From Cytophagales bacterium CG12_big_fil_rev_8_21_14_0_65_40_12 (GTDB lineage Bacteria; Bacteroidota; Bacteroidia; Cytophagales; Cyclobacteriaceae): a stretch of 64,000 nt of DNA. Under the pieces are notes generated by a model that had not been told where the DNA came from, searched no databases, and worked only from the letters and a program-made list of their open reading frames with translations. The stretch spans positions 20,635 through 84,634 of the forward strand of contig PCUU01000082.1 of assembly GCA_002786855.1 (NCBI GenBank). Reading direction: 5' to 3'. The position numbers and the translations under genes were made by a program. Below, piece after piece: positions 62,722 to 64,000 of the stretch; the first letter of the stretch is position 1, and every line of letters begins with the position of its first letter.

Positions 62722-64000
62722 ATGCAAAAATTAGTAATGATGCTGGCCATGTGGCTGGCAACAACAGGTGTATTTGCGCAATACACCCTGACAGGAAAAG
62801 TGGTCGATGAAGTCACAGGTGATCCAATTGTTGGGGCCAATGTAATTATCGAAGCACTGAATTTGGGCCGTGCGACCAACCCCGATGGTCGTTTTCAATT
62901 CGAAAACTTGGTTGCGGGAAATTACCAAATGGTGATTTCCATGGTGGGTTTTCGTACGGTTAAAAGGAGTATTGAGTTGAAGGGAAATTTAGAAATTAAC
63001 TTCAAACTCAAGGATGACCTGACTGGGTTAGAAGAAGTAGTAGTGGTGGGCACAAGGGCCAATGAAACTACGCCTACAACATTTACCGAAGTTTCGAAAG
63101 AAGCCATTCAGAAGCAGAATTTAGGACAGGATTTGCCATTTCTGCTCAACTGGACTCCCTCGTCTGTGGTAACATCCGATGCTGGAGCTGGCGTTGGGTA
63201 CACAGGTATTCGAATTCGCGGTAGCGATGCCTCAAGGATCAACGTTACCATCAATGGTATTCCGGTCAATGACTCCGAATCTCAAGGTGTCTTTTGGGTG
63301 AATACCCCTGATATTGCCACTTCGACTGATAATATTCAGGTGCAGCGTGGCGTGGGTACTTCTACCAACGGTGCGGGTGCTTTTGGTGCTTCCATTAACA
63401 TACAGAGCAACAGCCTAACTCAAGAACCTGAGGCCAATATCAACGCTACTTTTGGCTCTTACAATACGCAGAAGTACAACGCAGTTTTTAAGACAGGTTT
63501 GCTTGAGAATAACTTTGCTTTTGAAGGCCGATTGTCAAAAATAACTTCCGATGGTTTTATTGATCGTGCATCAAGTGATCTTTCTTCCTACTATTTATCG
63601 GCTGGTTATTATGGTAAGAAGTCGGTGTTCAAGTTCATCACTTTTGCAGGAAAAGAGAAGACCTACCAAAGCTGGTGGGGCACTCCAGAAGCCAAACTAA
63701 GGAATGATGAAGCTGGAATCGAAGCGGTAATTGTCAATAATGGCTATACCGATGAACAAGCCGCTAATCTTAGAAATTCTGGTCGCAGCTACAACTACTA
63801 TCAATACGATAATCAAGTAGATGATTACGGCCAAGACCATTATCAGCTTCATTTTTCTCAAAACCTTGCATCGGATTGGAGTTTGACTACCTCGCTGCAT
63901 TATACCAAAGGAGCTGGTTTTTTCGAAGAGTTCAAGAATGATGAAGACCTTGAAGACTATGGTTTAGCGAATGTAGAAATCGGAGGTGCTACCATTGCAT
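62722..64000 (+). CDS. TonB-dependent receptor, probably thiamine-related (3' end outside window)
   Basis: The frame is open from the ATG at 62722 to the window edge (over 425 codons). It encodes a signal peptide (LVMMLAMWLATTGVFAQ), a carboxypeptidase-like domain (GKVVDEVTGDPIVGANVIIE), a plug domain with IRIRGSDASRINVTINGIPV and the start of a beta barrel. The TPP riboswitch and promoter just upstream show it is expressed when thiamine pyrophosphate is scarce, so it is probably an outer-membrane importer for thiamine or a precursor. The PnuC-family and kinase genes upstream are outside the riboswitch control. Confidence 0.88.
   Translation, partial: MQKLVMMLAMWLATTGVFAQYTLTGKVVDEVTGDPIVGANVIIEALNLGRATNPDGRFQFENLVAGNYQMVISMVGFRTVKRSIELKGNLEINFKLKDDLTGLEEVVVVGTRANETTPTTFTEVSKEAIQKQNLGQDLPFLLNWTPSSVVTSDAGAGVGYTGIRIRGSDASRINVTINGIPVNDSESQGVFWVNTPDIATSTDNIQVQRGVGTSTNGAGAFGASINIQSNSLTQEPEANINATFGSYNTQKYNAVFKTGLLENNFAFEGRLSKITSDGFIDRASSDLSSYYLSAGYYGKKSVFKFITFAGKEKTYQSWWGTPEAKLRNDEAGIEAVIVNNGYTDEQAANLRNSGRSYNYYQYDNQVDDYGQDHYQLHFSQNLASDWSLTTSLHYTKGAGFFEEFKNDEDLEDYGLANVEIGGATIA

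Noticed and set aside
62371..62928. Minus-strand frames across the riboswitch and the TonB receptor start
   Set aside because: They are shadows of the kinase, the riboswitch RNA and the receptor gene, which have much stronger evidence.

Overview
The window looks like chromosomal DNA from a member of the Bacteroidota, most likely of the order Cytophagales. The evidence is a GWxTD-domain protein, a DUF2723 (GT117-type) membrane protein, carboxypeptidase-like/TonB-dependent receptors, a very short AtpC, DUF4331 and FAS1 exported proteins, few Shine-Dalgarno sequences, and several promoters of the Bacteroidota type (TTG or TTTG, about 17-19 bases, then TAnnTTTG). No species is claimed. There is no rRNA, CRISPR array, prophage or transposase gene.

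Layout. 1-9.4 kb: a patatin-like protein (cut by the window edge), RlmB overlapping a GWxTD protein, a methyltransferase, the large DUF2723 protein, a small membrane protein and a TPR protein. 9.5-13.6 kb: an Lrp/AsnC regulator, a phosphoribosyltransferase, MscS, PanB and isocitrate dehydrogenase. 13.7-18.6 kb: a LON-domain gene and then nuoA-nuoB-[ATPase-TOPRIM pair]-nuoC-nuoD. 18.7-24.0 kb separates the two halves of the complex I locus: a BatE-like TPR/SH3 protein, tRNA-Lys, an exported unknown, a beta-barrel/haloperoxidase-like lipoprotein pair and murI. 24.1-32.4 kb: nuoH-I-J-K-L-M-N, tightly packed or overlapping, followed at 9 bases by a long PurF-like amidotransferase. nuoE, nuoF and nuoG are not in the window.

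34.4-43.5 kb: a histidine kinase, atpD-atpC, and several membrane, TPR and VWA-like proteins, ending with fabG. 43.7-46.5 kb: lpdA and an ECF sigma/anti-sigma pair. 46.5-47.4 kb: a ParD/ParE-type toxin-antitoxin pair bracketed by two related long palindromes. 47.4-54.1 kb, on the minus strand: FAS1, two half-length DUF4331 proteins, a TPR protein, a His-rich membrane protein and a TonB receptor, which together may form one envelope system, possibly metal-related. 54.3-61.4 kb: a PhyH dioxygenase, a LytS/LytR-type two-component pair, an alpha/beta hydrolase, guaB, a class V aminotransferase and a thioredoxin-like protein. 61.4-64 kb: a PnuC-family transporter overlapping a NadR-like kinase, then a TPP riboswitch in front of a TonB receptor that runs off the window.

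The most unusual element is the two-gene RecF/OLD-like ATPase plus TOPRIM module at 15340-16940. It sits between nuoB and nuoC and is joined by 4-base ATGA overlaps both internally and to nuoC. Its composition resembles ATPase/TOPRIM anti-phage systems such as PARIS or a split OLD/Gabija nuclease, but its position inside a respiratory operon is unexpected.
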